Source of the DNA: Caryophanales bacterium
GTDB taxonomy: Bacteria; Bacillota; Bacilli; Bacillales; Bacillaceae_J
Length of the DNA stretch: 64,000 nt
Reading direction: 5' to 3'
NCBI GenBank assembly: GCA_012840465.1
Contig: DULJ01000059.1
Span: forward strand, 1 to 64,000
Shown here: positions 36,505-44,695 of the stretch, one piece after another
How the letters are laid out: each line of letters begins with the position of its first letter
Position numbering within the stretch: the first letter of the stretch is position 1
The notes under the pieces: generated by a model
Databases searched by the model: none
What the model saw: the letters and a program-made list of their open reading frames with translations, nothing else
Told to the model about the DNA's origin: nothing
Position numbers and translations under genes: made by a program

Positions 36505-36645
36505 TAAAAAAGACCTTTGCCTAGTGTTTACTTAGGCAAAGGTCTTGCTAAACATGTATCATGTTAACAAAGCCGATGGATAGCACTCCATGAAATGACG
36601 ACTTTGTTTCAGGTTAAAAACCTGACGCTACTCCCCTTTGAGAAG
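36505..36645 (-). ncRNA. yybP-ykoY manganese riboswitch
   Basis: On the minus strand the leader holds the conserved AAAGGGGAGTAGC start (near 36640), the GGCTTTGTT segment (near 36575) and GCAAGACCTTTGCC at the base. A perfect 14-bp terminator stem (36510-36523 with 36533-36546) with a U-run follows. The aptamer's closing strand overlaps this stem, so metal binding should prevent termination and turn on the TerC gene. Confidence 0.93.
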
Positions 36646-36649
36646 GAAT

Positions 36650-36952
36650 ATTTTATTATTATATCTATCATAATAGAATATTTGTAATTTTGTCAACAAC
36701 TAAATCGTAAATAATACAAAGTTAACTTTAAATGAAACTTTTGGTGGTTTGTATTCGTCTAATATATATGATTAAATAGATATGATGAGGAAGTAATAGG
36801 CAAAATATGTATATTTTTTCAAGATTATAACAAAAATACAATAGATAGTAGTTGCAACTTAAATTAGAAAGTAGTAAGATACTTTTCATTGATTCCTTTT
36901 TTATAGAGATAGAAATGGTTATAAGGTATTAGATAAGGGGGATTTATTAATC
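36650..36952. other. AT-rich promoter region between the TerC gene and ltaS
   Basis: About 300 bases between divergent genes contain no frame of note. They should hold the riboswitch-gene promoter and the ltaS promoter. I could not single out either with confidence. Confidence 0.3.
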
Positions 36953-38836
36953 ATGAAAGGATTACTTACCAAAGTAAAAAACTTTCGACCAAGCTCTGAA
37001 GAAAAGTTTTTAATTGCTACAGTACTTTTATTGTGGCTAAAATCTTATTTTATTAGCCGCTTTGTTTTCGACTTATCAATAGAAAATGCTGTTGAGGAAT
37101 TTATTTTATTCCTAAATCCATTAGGTCCGATTTTAATATTATTTCTGTTTGCTTTTGCTTTTAGAAGAAAATTAAGTAGAAGAGGAATCTTAATAAGCAG
37201 CTTTATTTTCACATTTGTTATGTATGCGAATTTAGTGTACTATCGCTTTTTCAATGACTTTATTACCATCCCAGTATTGTTCCAGGTGAAGAACTTTGGA
37301 GATATCGGTGGTAGTGCTTTTGAATTAATGAAAGGTACAGATCTTCTGTTTTTTGCTGATATTTTTGTTCTGGCTTTTTTTGCTAGAAAAAAAGATATTA
37401 AGATTGTATCCTTTAAGAAGCCGGTACAACGTATACTAATGCTTGCAGCTGCAGGCTTACTTATTTTCAACGTATTATTAGCTGAAACACAAAGACCGCA
37501 ACTATTAACTAGAACATTTGACCGCGAAATGTTAGTTAAATACCTAGGAATTTACAACTACCATGTTTACGATTTATTTATGCATTCAAAGGCGTCAGCG
37601 CAACGTGCATTTGCTGAAGGCAGTGATATTATTGAAGTTGAGAACTACTTAAATGATGGAATTGAAAAAGGAAATGAAATGACCGGTGTTGCTAAAGGGA
37701 AAAACGTCATTTTAATTTCATTAGAGTCATTCCAAAACTGGCTTATTGATTATGAAGTAGAAGGACAGCCAGTTACGCCATTTTTGAATGAATTAGTTAA
37801 GGACAGCCTATACTTTGATAATTTCTATCATCAAACAGGTCAAGGTAAAACATCGGATGCAGAGTTTTTAAATGATAACTCTTTATATCCATTACCTAGT
37901 GGGGCGGTATTTACTCAAAATGCTCAAAATAAGTTCTACGCCCTTCCGGATATTTTAAGAAACAACGGTTATACAACAGCGTCATTGCATGGTAACAATA
38001 AGAGTTTCTGGAATCGTGATTTAATGTATAAAGCTTTGGGCTATGATCACTTTTTTGATGAAAAATATTTCGATGTAACAGCTGAAAATTCAATTAACTA
38101 TGGGTTGAAGGATATTCCATTCTTTGAACAATCCATACCATTATTACAAAGTTTGCCACAGCCGTTCCATGCTAAGATGATTACATTGACAAATCACTTC
38201 CCGTATCTTCTTGATGACCAAGATGTCATGATTCCACGTTTACAAACGGGAGATGGATCAGTGGACCGTTATGTGCAAACAGCTAGATATTTAGATGAAT
38301 CACTTAAATTATTCTTTGAACAATTAAAAACAAGTGGCTTATATGATAACACAATTGTGGTCATGTATGGTGATCATTATGGTATTTCAGAAAATCATAA
38401 TAAAGCAATGGCTCAAGTTATTGGCAAGGAAATAACACCGGATGTTCATGTTGAATTACAGAAGGTTCCGTTCATCGTTCATATTCCAGGTGTGGAAGGA
38501 AAAACTATTCATACATTAGGCGGCCAAATTGACGTTAAACCAACAATTCTAGATGTGCTCGGCATTGATTCTGGAAAAGATATTGAATTTGGCGATAGCT
38601 TATTTAGTAAAACAAGAAAAGATTATATTGCGTTCCGTGATGGAGGCTTCATAACTAAAAACTTTATTTATACAAAAGGTACATGTTATACAAAGGGCAC
38701 AGGGTTACCAGCGGATCCGCTTTTCTGTGAACCGCAAAAGGAAACAGTTCAATATGAACTTGGTTTATCAGATAAAGTAATTCAACGCGACCTGCTCCGT
38801 TTTCTTAACGAGCCAATTGAAAATCTTAAAAAATAG
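36953..38836 (+). CDS. ltaS: Lipoteichoic acid synthase, LtaS type
   Basis: This 627-residue enzyme has five N-terminal membrane helices (to about residue 180), a possible signal-peptidase site near SKASAQRA, and a large extracellular sulfatase-fold domain. ISLESF (metal-binding Glu), GQGKTSDAEF (nucleophile Thr), TLTNHFPY and VMYGDHYG (metal-binding Asp and His) are all visible. It transfers glycerol phosphate from phosphatidylglycerol to build lipoteichoic acid, using manganese. A neighbouring manganese exporter under a manganese riboswitch fits. Bacillus has several paralogues (LtaS, YqgS, YfnI), so the exact one is not certain. Confidence 0.9.
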   Translation: MKGLLTKVKNFRPSSEEKFLIATVLLLWLKSYFISRFVFDLSIENAVEEFILFLNPLGPILILFLFAFAFRRKLSRRGILISSFIFTFVMYANLVYYRFFNDFITIPVLFQVKNFGDIGGSAFELMKGTDLLFFADIFVLAFFARKKDIKIVSFKKPVQRILMLAAAGLLIFNVLLAETQRPQLLTRTFDREMLVKYLGIYNYHVYDLFMHSKASAQRAFAEGSDIIEVENYLNDGIEKGNEMTGVAKGKNVILISLESFQNWLIDYEVEGQPVTPFLNELVKDSLYFDNFYHQTGQGKTSDAEFLNDNSLYPLPSGAVFTQNAQNKFYALPDILRNNGYTTASLHGNNKSFWNRDLMYKALGYDHFFDEKYFDVTAENSINYGLKDIPFFEQSIPLLQSLPQPFHAKMITLTNHFPYLLDDQDVMIPRLQTGDGSVDRYVQTARYLDESLKLFFEQLKTSGLYDNTIVVMYGDHYGISENHNKAMAQVIGKEITPDVHVELQKVPFIVHIPGVEGKTIHTLGGQIDVKPTILDVLGIDSGKDIEFGDSLFSKTRKDYIAFRDGGFITKNFIYTKGTCYTKGTGLPADPLFCEPQKETVQYELGLSDKVIQRDLLRFLNEPIENLKK

Positions 38837-38843
38837 TGTTATC

Positions 38844-38882
38844 AAAGCTGATCAGTAGAAGTTAAACTGGTCGGCTTTTTTT
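38844..38882 (+). terminator. Terminator of ltaS
   Basis: A 12-bp stem with two wobble pairs (38844-38855 with 38867-38878) is followed by a T-run. Confidence 0.8.
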
Positions 38883-38980
38883 CTGATCGTTCGTAATATT
38901 GAAGGGATTTCGAGAATAACTTATAGTAAAAGGCACATCCTGTGGGCCTAAAAAATCTGGGAGCAAAAGGAGGGGAGCTT

Positions 38981-40156
38981 GTGAAGGAAGCCGTTATTGT
39001 GGCCGGTGCAAGAACACCAGTTGGTAAAGCGAAAAAGGGTGCACTCGCCAATACGCGCCCCGATGATTTGGCGGCGTTGACGCTTAAGGAAACATTAAAA
39101 CGTGCGGGCAATTATAATGGTACGATCGATGATGTTATTATTGGCTGTGCCGTCCCTGAAGCAGAACAAGGGCTGAATATAGCTAGGCAAATTGCGGCAC
39201 TAGCTGGTTTGTCTTATGAAATTCCTGCGATTACGATTAATCGATATTGTTCATCAGGATTACAATCGATTGCCTACGGTGCCGAGCGGATCATGCTTGG
39301 GTTTGCAGACACGATTATTGCTGGCGGAACTGAGTCAATGAGTCTGATTCCGATTACTGGTCATGTTGTTAAACCGAATGTGAAACTCGTTGAAAATGCG
39401 CCTGAATACTATATGGCAATGGGGCATACGGCAGAGGCGGTTGCCCATAAATACAAGATTAGTAGGGAGGATCAAGATGCTTTTGCGGCACGAAGCCACG
39501 CTAAGGCTGCAAGGGCACTGGCGGCAGGAAAGTTTACTAAAGAAATTGTTCCTGTTGAAGTAATTTGCCGCTCAGTCGGTGCTGGTAATAAAGTGGAAGA
39601 AGAAACACTTTTGTTTCAACAGGATGAAGGAGTCAGGGCAGAAACAACCCCGGCAATACTTAGTAAGTTAAAGCCAGCTTTCCAGGAAACAGGTACAGTA
39701 ACAGCGGGCAACTCCTCACAAATGAGTGATGGTGCTGCCACCGTCTTGCTAATGGACCGGGAAAAAGCAGTGAGTGAAGGGTTGCAGCCTTTGGCAAAAT
39801 TCCGTTCCTTTGCAGTGGGTGGCGTACCTCCCGAAATTATGGGAGTGGGACCGGTGGTTGCTATTCCTAAAGCATTGAAGCTCGCTGGACTGAAATTATC
39901 CGACATCGGTTTGATTGAGTTAAACGAGGCCTTTGCATCACAAGCGATCCAAGTGATCCGTGAACTTGGATTGGATGAAGATAAAGTAAATGTTAATGGT
40001 GGTGGCATTGCTTTAGGGCATCCGCTTGGCTGTACAGGTACAAAGCTGACACTAAGTTTAATTCACGAAATGAAGTGGCGGGGCATCCAGTTTGGAATCG
40101 TCACTATGTGCATCGGCGGCGGTATGGGTGCGGCTGGGGTGTTTGAACTACTTTAG
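38981..40156 (+). CDS. Acetyl-CoA C-acyltransferase (FadA-like thiolase)
   Basis: This 391-residue thiolase has Cys90 (NRYCSSGL), His347 (GHPLGCTG) and Cys377 ([10 protein letters not shown]), closely resembling the FadA enzyme at 6912. The GTG start at 38981 follows AAAGGAGGGG. It is a single gene without the shared CTGAC-NN-GTCAG operator. It lies just before yusI and gcvH, where B. subtilis has the fadNAE operon, so it may be a leftover or replacement at the ancestral fad position. It could serve beta-oxidation under other conditions. Confidence 0.9.
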   Translation: MKEAVIVAGARTPVGKAKKGALANTRPDDLAALTLKETLKRAGNYNGTIDDVIIGCAVPEAEQGLNIARQIAALAGLSYEIPAITINRYCSSGLQSIAYGAERIMLGFADTIIAGGTESMSLIPITGHVVKPNVKLVENAPEYYMAMGHTAEAVAHKYKISREDQDAFAARSHAKAARALAAGKFTKEIVPVEVICRSVGAGNKVEEETLLFQQDEGVRAETTPAILSKLKPAFQETGTVTAGNSSQMSDGAATVLLMDREKAVSEGLQPLAKFRSFAVGGVPPEIMGVGPVVAIPKALKLAGLKLSDIGLIELNEAFASQAIQVIRELGLDEDKVNVNGGGIALGHPLGCTGTKLTLSLIHEMKWRGIQFGIVTMCIGGGMGAAGVFELL

Positions 40157-40210
40157 CTACTGAGCGCCTATATTTTGTTCATTTGTTCATATTTATACAT
40201 CGTATAGGAA

Positions 40211-40240
40211 AAAAAGCTCCTATTCAATTAGGAGCTTTTT
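40211..40240 (+). terminator. Terminator of the thiolase gene
   Basis: A perfect 12-bp stem (40211-40222 with 40229-40240) ends in TTTTT. Confidence 0.88.
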
Positions 40241-40316
40241 GCGCATCTCCTTAAAAAGAATGAAATCCCGAAAAGGATATGATAAACTATTCTTAAAAAT
40301 GAAAAGGAGGGAACGA

Positions 40317-40673
40317 ATGGGCATTTCTTTTTATTGGTATCCCAAATGCGGGACATGCCGTAAAGCGAAGCAATGGTTGGAAAGTCATAAAATTGATTTT
40401 AATGAAATACATATCGTTGAAAATCCACCCTCAAGAGAACAACTGAAAGATTTTTATAAAACAAGCGGGCTGGAACTAAAAAAGTTTTTTAATACAAGTG
40501 GTCAAAAATATCGGGAGTTAGGCTTAAAGGATAAAGTAAAGACAGCAAGCGAAGATGAGCTGCTGGATCTTTTGGCATCAGATGGAATGCTGATTAAACG
40601 CCCGCTCGTAACTGACGGTGAAAAGGTTACAGTTGGTTTTAACGAACAACAATTTAATGAAACATGGCAATAG
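40317..40673 (+). CDS. yusI: YusI, ArsC/Spx-family protein
   Basis: This 118-residue thioredoxin-fold protein of the ArsC/Spx family has CGTC near the N-terminus (WYPKCGTCRKAKQWL), the conserved RPLV segment near residue 96, and the ending GFNEQQFNETW. Family members are arsenate reductases or redox-active regulators. By synteny with gcvH and yusF it is the B. subtilis YusI counterpart, whose function is not established. The start at 40317 follows AAAAGGAGGG; the longer frame to 40239 runs through the upstream terminator. Confidence 0.88.
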   Translation: MGISFYWYPKCGTCRKAKQWLESHKIDFNEIHIVENPPSREQLKDFYKTSGLELKKFFNTSGQKYRELGLKDKVKTASEDELLDLLASDGMLIKRPLVTDGEKVTVGFNEQQFNETWQ

Positions 40674-40750
40674 TATAAACTTATCTTTTATTAGTTAGGA
40701 TTCAAGGCGCATTTGATTAAAATATAATAATGGACCATGGAGGGATTATC

Positions 40751-41134
40751 TTGAGTATTCCAAAGGATTTACGCTATTCAAAAGAGCATGAATGGGCAAA
40801 ATTAGAAGGAGATAAAGTCCGTGTAGGGATTACGGATTTTGCACAATCAGAATTAGGAGATATCGTGTTTGTTGAGCTTCCTGAGGTTGGTTCAGAAGTA
40901 AATACCGGTGAACCATTTGGAAGTGTTGAATCAGTAAAAACAGTTTCTGAGCTTTATGCACCAATCAGCGGGAAAGTTGTTGAAATCAATAGTGACCTTG
41001 AAGATAGTCCTGAATTAGTAAATGAATCATCGTATGAAAAAGCATGGATGATTGTGATGGAGCCATCTAACGCTTCAGAATTAGATCAATTAATGACTGC
41101 AGAGCAATACGAAGAAATGATCAAGAAAGATTAA
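40751..41134 (+). CDS. gcvH: Glycine cleavage system H protein
   Basis: This 127-residue lipoyl carrier protein shuttles the aminomethyl group of glycine between the P and T proteins. In Bacillus it also passes octanoyl/lipoyl groups to other enzymes (via LipM, LipL and LipA). The lipoylated Lys63 is in [10 protein letters not shown]. The TTG start at 40751 lies six bases behind GGAGGG. The P and T protein genes are not here; gcvH is normally separate from them in Bacillus. lipA is found at 59110 in the same window. Confidence 0.95.
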   Translation: MSIPKDLRYSKEHEWAKLEGDKVRVGITDFAQSELGDIVFVELPEVGSEVNTGEPFGSVESVKTVSELYAPISGKVVEINSDLEDSPELVNESSYEKAWMIVMEPSNASELDQLMTAEQYEEMIKKD

Positions 41135-41158
41135 AAAAATAAAGTGAATTCTAGAAAA

Positions 41159-41195
41159 AGGCTGACCCATTGTTAATGAGTCAGCTTATTTTTCG
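41159..41195 (+). terminator. Terminator of gcvH
   Basis: GCTGAC (41161-41166) pairs with GTCAGC (41180-41185), with an inner CATT/AATG stem and a trailing T-rich stretch. Confidence 0.75.
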
Positions 41196-41286
41196 TATTT
41201 CAAAAATAAACAAATAATAAAAAATAGAATATAATATAAGGTAACCCTTTTAACTACTTACCGAAAAGACTAAGGTGGAGAGCGTA

Positions 41287-41646
41287 TTGGAACAAATGGA
41301 TACAGAGAAAGTTATCATAGTTGAAGGAAAATCAGATAAGAAAAGACTCGAGCCATTGATTTGTGATTCGGTTGAAATCATTTGTACAAATGGAACGGTA
41401 AGCGTACAGAAAATCGAAGCACTTGTTGATGAATTTGACCTTGATCATAAAGACGTCTATATACTAGCTGATGCTGATTATGCCGGTGAAAAACTAAGAA
41501 AACAACTAAAAAGAGAACTTCCAAATGCAAATCATATCTATATTGATAAAGTATATCGTGAGGTAGCCACAACCCCTGAATACCAGCTGGCAACAGCTTT
41601 GCTTAGCAAAAATATAAATGTAGATCCAAAATATCTAATTAAATAA
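41287..41646 (+). CDS. yusF: YusF, Toprim-domain protein
   Basis: This protein of about 119 residues consists of a single Toprim domain. It has the catalytic-type Glu in KVIIVEGKSDKKRL and an acidic DADYAG motif near residue 60. Toprim domains occur in primases, topoisomerases and small nucleases such as the RNase M5 type. The gene order yusI-gcvH-yusF follows B. subtilis (yusG is missing). The TTG start at 41287 sits six bases after AAGGTGGAG; a GTG at 41275 overlaps that site. The function is unknown. Confidence 0.82.
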   Translation: MEQMDTEKVIIVEGKSDKKRLEPLICDSVEIICTNGTVSVQKIEALVDEFDLDHKDVYILADADYAGEKLRKQLKRELPNANHIYIDKVYREVATTPEYQLATALLSKNINVDPKYLIK

Positions 41647-41735
41647 GGTTTTATTATCCAGACGGAGTGCCATTCATTTATTTTTATTTCGTTCCGCACA
41701 TCTATGATAGTATGAATAGCTATTTGTAACTTTGT

Positions 41736-41764
41736 GTCCTTCATCCCAGTGGTGAAGGGCTTTT
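41736..41764 (+). terminator. Terminator of yusF
   Basis: An 8-bp stem with one wobble pair (41736-41743 with 41753-41760) is followed by TTTT. Confidence 0.65.
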
Positions 41765-41844
41765 ACATGTTTATGGAAAAAAGTTTTGGTCCCAAGACAC
41801 CTTCATTTATGTTATAAGTATGTATGCAGGAAAAATCTGAGTAT

Positions 41845-41871
41845 ACCCCAAAAATAAAAAGAACATTCGAA
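41845..41871 (+). promoter_or_regulatory. Candidate sigma-I promoter of sigI-rsgI
   Basis: ACCCC followed by an A-run (from 41845) and CGAA (41868-41871) are separated by 18 bases. They match the known sigma-I pattern (ACCCCC and CGAA) and lie 26 bases before sigI. Autoregulation of sigI is known in B. subtilis. Confidence 0.6.
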
Positions 41872-41896
41872 TGTATATAGGGATCGAGGTGGAAAT

Positions 41897-42646
41897 ATGA
41901 AGCCTATACGTATAAAAACATGGTTCAATAATAAGCTTTCAAAATCAGATGGGGAAATTCAAAAACTGGTTTTAAAAGCACAAGGCGGAGATGAGCAGAT
42001 ACGTTACGATCTTCTTGAACAATACAAGCCATTCGTGAAAAAAGTCGTATCTAAAGCGTGCAAACGATATATTTCCGAATCCATGGACGAATATAGTATC
42101 GGTTTACTTGCTCTGAATGAGGCGATTGACCAGTTTAATAAAGAGCAAGGCGGTAAATTTCTATCCTTTGCAAGTATCGTAATTAATAGAAGGATAATTG
42201 ATCATATTCGTAAAGAAAGCAGACATAATCATATCCTTTTTTCAGATGAAGAGGATGAGGAAGGCAATATTCAAGAAAATTATATCGAACGAAAAATCTC
42301 TATAGAAAAATACGTAATGGAAGAAGAACGTATACAGAGGGTAGAGGAAATAAAAGCTTATCAAAAGCTCCTGTATAGTTATGGCATCACCTTTGAAGTG
42401 CTCAAAAGTGAATGTCCGAAGCATATTGATGCGCGGGAAAATGCCAAAACCGTTGCTAAAACAATTGCGGATGATGTGGACCTCCGGAATGCATTGGTAG
42501 AAAAAAAACGGTTGCCAATTAAAGAGCTAGAAGGACGGGTCTCGTGCAGTCGAAAAACAATTGAACGGAATCGAAAGTATATTATTGCTATCGCTTTAAT
42601 TTATATTGGAGGATTTAATGCACTAAAATCATATATCGCACCTTAG
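41897..42646 (+). CDS. sigI: RNA polymerase sigma factor SigI
   Basis: This 249-residue sigma factor of the SigI group has a sigma region 2 (about residues 30-100, with LLEQYKPFVKKVV, MDEYSIGLLALNEAI and FLSFASIVINRRIIDHIR) and the divergent C-terminal SigI domain (about 150-245) in place of a usual region 4. In B. subtilis SigI serves heat and cell-wall stress responses; in Clostridium relatives it controls polysaccharide degradation. The ATG follows GAGGTGG. The anti-sigma factor gene begins 20 bases downstream. Its position between yusF and a yusD-like gene differs from B. subtilis. Confidence 0.93.
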   Translation: MKPIRIKTWFNNKLSKSDGEIQKLVLKAQGGDEQIRYDLLEQYKPFVKKVVSKACKRYISESMDEYSIGLLALNEAIDQFNKEQGGKFLSFASIVINRRIIDHIRKESRHNHILFSDEEDEEGNIQENYIERKISIEKYVMEEERIQRVEEIKAYQKLLYSYGITFEVLKSECPKHIDARENAKTVAKTIADDVDLRNALVEKKRLPIKELEGRVSCSRKTIERNRKYIIAIALIYIGGFNALKSYIAP

Positions 42647-42666
42647 TAGGGGAGGGGCATACGGGA

Positions 42667-43905
42667 ATGAATCAAGGAATTGTAATGGAGATAAAAAGTA
42701 AAAAAGCGATTGTTTTAACAAAAGAAGGTGCTTTCGAAACGGTCATTCTAAAGAAAGGGCAACATGTTGAAATAGGCTCGGAAATTGACATCCCTGTGTC
42801 TAAAAGTTATTTCAACTCCAATACAAAGTGGATTTCCACGATCGTAGCAGCTGCCGCCGTTCTTGTTTTACTCTTCACTCAATATCCATTTTTACAGAAT
42901 CGTAATTTAGCAGTAGCGGCCTATGTGGGAGTAGACATCAACCCAAGCATCGAGGTTGGGGTTAATGAAAAGTTGAATGTTGTTGAAGTCATTCCAATTA
43001 ATGATGATGGAAAAATAATAGTCGATCAAATCACCGACGACTACCGCAATAAACCCCTATCTGAATTCATTGATGACACAATTGAACTGGCAAAAGCAGA
43101 TGGATATTTAACGAAAAATAAAGAGGTCCTACTAACAACTACAACAATCAATAAAGACACCCAAGTAAAAATCGAAGAGAAAGTGAATGTAATAAAAAAA
43201 GAAATCGAACAAAGAGGAGTGGTCGTCACTTCATTAAAAGGTGACGAAAATACAAGAAAAGAAGCGAAAGACTTAGGGGTTTCGACAGGCAAGTACATGA
43301 TTTACAAGGAAGCTAAAGAGAACCTAACAATTGAAGAAACGAAGGAACTTTCAGTCACACAAATCTATGAAAAATTAGATAAGGGCAAAAAGCAAAAAGA
43401 CAATGAAAAGAAGAATAATCAAATAGAGAAAAATAATAAAGAAGAGAAAAATAATAATAAACAAGAAAAAATTGATGAAGAAATAAAAAAAGAACAACAT
43501 GCTGACAATAAACAACAGAAATTTGAAGATAAAAAGAACAATAAAAAAACAGACAATGCTAATGTCAAAGCAGATCAAAATAAAAACAACGAAAGTGATT
43601 CCAGTAATGAGCCACCCGGTAAAAACAAAGTAAAGGAAAATGGCGGTAATAATGGGAAAGTGAATAAAAATAATGACAAAGATAAAGATGAAGACGAAGA
43701 CAAAGACAAAGACAGCTCTTTCAGTAATTGGAAATCAAATAATAAAATAAAGGAATCCAACGATGACAAGTCATCAAAAAACAAAAAGGATGACTTTGAA
43801 AAACATGATAAACAAGGCGACAAAAAGTCAAAATCAAAAGAAAAAGAAAAAGATAATCATGACAATCAAAAGGGTAAGAATAATGGCAACAAAAGGGGAG
43901 ATTAG
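42667..43905 (+). CDS. rsgI: Anti-sigma-I factor RsgI
   Basis: This 412-residue membrane anti-sigma factor has a cytoplasmic RsgI N-terminal domain that binds SigI (about 1-52), one membrane helix (about 55-74), an extracytoplasmic domain (about 85-235) and a long tail. The extracytoplasmic domain includes VDINPSIEVGVN. The Asn92-Pro93 bond corresponds to the position reported to undergo self-cleavage in other RsgI proteins. From about residue 237 to the end the chain is low complexity (Lys, Asn, Asp, Glu, Gln), possibly wall-spanning. The ATG follows AGGGGAGGGG. Confidence 0.9.
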   Translation: MNQGIVMEIKSKKAIVLTKEGAFETVILKKGQHVEIGSEIDIPVSKSYFNSNTKWISTIVAAAAVLVLLFTQYPFLQNRNLAVAAYVGVDINPSIEVGVNEKLNVVEVIPINDDGKIIVDQITDDYRNKPLSEFIDDTIELAKADGYLTKNKEVLLTTTTINKDTQVKIEEKVNVIKKEIEQRGVVVTSLKGDENTRKEAKDLGVSTGKYMIYKEAKENLTIEETKELSVTQIYEKLDKGKKQKDNEKKNNQIEKNNKEEKNNNKQEKIDEEIKKEQHADNKQQKFEDKKNNKKTDNANVKADQNKNNESDSSNEPPGKNKVKENGGNNGKVNKNNDKDKDEDEDKDKDSSFSNWKSNNKIKESNDDKSSKNKKDDFEKHDKQGDKKSKSKEKEKDNHDNQKGKNNGNKRGD

Positions 43906-43924
43906 ACAATATTTCCCGGTGAAT

Positions 43925-43969
43925 AAAGACAAACTTTACATGTGACTGTAAAGTTTGTCTTTTTTTGAT
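43925..43969 (+). terminator. Terminator of sigI-rsgI
   Basis: A perfect 16-bp stem (43925-43940 with 43947-43962) closes a six-base loop and runs into T. Confidence 0.92.
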
Positions 43970-44070
43970 ACACAAAACATTGCCAATGTCGAACTAATAT
44001 TCAAGGGGAATGACCCTATTTATAGAATACGTAAAAGGAGAGAAAAATGCGTTGAATAGGGTGTGAAAAG

Positions 44071-44427
44071 ATGGGAGAGAAGGAATTTAATAAAGCGTTG
44101 TATAATTTTATTAGTTGCCTAAAGTATGCTTCTCATGTTGTGCCTTTACTGGAAAATGACAGTTTATCAGTAAAGTTTTGTTCACCTGATTACAATGGAA
44201 TTACAATGTTTATTAATAAACAGGATGTCTGGCTTGATTATAATAACTCGGAGAGACCGTCGTTAATTATTAGCGGTGATGTCTCAAATCTATTAGAGCT
44301 TGTCGAGGGTAGAACAAGGCTACAGGTTCTAAAGAAAAGAGGGGAAATAAATGTTGAAGGGAAGTTCCGTAACATTTTACAATTGGAGTCTCTAATCTAT
44401 TGTTGTTCTTTTGCAAAAACATCATAA
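44071..44427 (+). CDS. yusD: YusD-like protein, possible SCP-2-type fold
   Basis: This 118-residue cytoplasmic protein has mixed alpha/beta character. The pattern MFINKQDVWLDYN followed by RPSLIISGDVSNLLELVEGRTRL and LKKRGEINVEGKFRNILQLESLI resembles sterol-carrier-type (SCP-2) lipid-binding domains. It occupies the yusD position between the yusF block and the met genes. The ribosome binding site is weak (GGGTGTGAAAAG). Both the symbol and the lipid-binding idea rest on synteny and fold resemblance only. Confidence 0.6.
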   Translation: MGEKEFNKALYNFISCLKYASHVVPLLENDSLSVKFCSPDYNGITMFINKQDVWLDYNNSERPSLIISGDVSNLLELVEGRTRLQVLKKRGEINVEGKFRNILQLESLIYCCSFAKTS

Positions 44428-44510
44428 AAAAGTTTGGAAAAGTATTTGACAGAGATTTAAAACGGTGTTAGGATTATGTTAATCAATTATTATAAATTTT
44501 ATAAGTTTTC

Positions 44511-44662
44511 TTATCCAGAGAGGTGGAGGGACTGGCCCTATGAAACCCGGCAACCGATTTTTTTATAAAACACGGTGCCAATTCCATCAGAGCGTATTGC
44601 TCTGAAAGATAAGGTGAGAGTTTAATTATGGACCCCTCTTCTTATCACGAAGAGGGGTTTTC
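44511..44662 (+). ncRNA. SAM-I (S-box) riboswitch upstream of metY
   Basis: The leader contains TTATCCAGAGAGGTGGAGGG, ATGAAACCCGGCAACC and GGTGCCAATTCC, the invariant SAM-I segments, in order. The terminator stem ACCCCTCTTC/GAAGAGGGGT (44632-44641 with 44649-44658) with a T-run follows. S-adenosylmethionine binding should end transcription before the sulfhydrylase gene. Confidence 0.95.
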
Positions 44663-44695
44663 TGATTTTTAAAAATAAAAAAGGGGTTGTTAGTA

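Noticed and set aside
43375-43975. Several minus-strand frames opposite the rsgI tail
   Set aside because: They mirror the low-complexity Lys/Asn-rich coding sequence as Phe/Leu/Ile runs and overlap the terminator.
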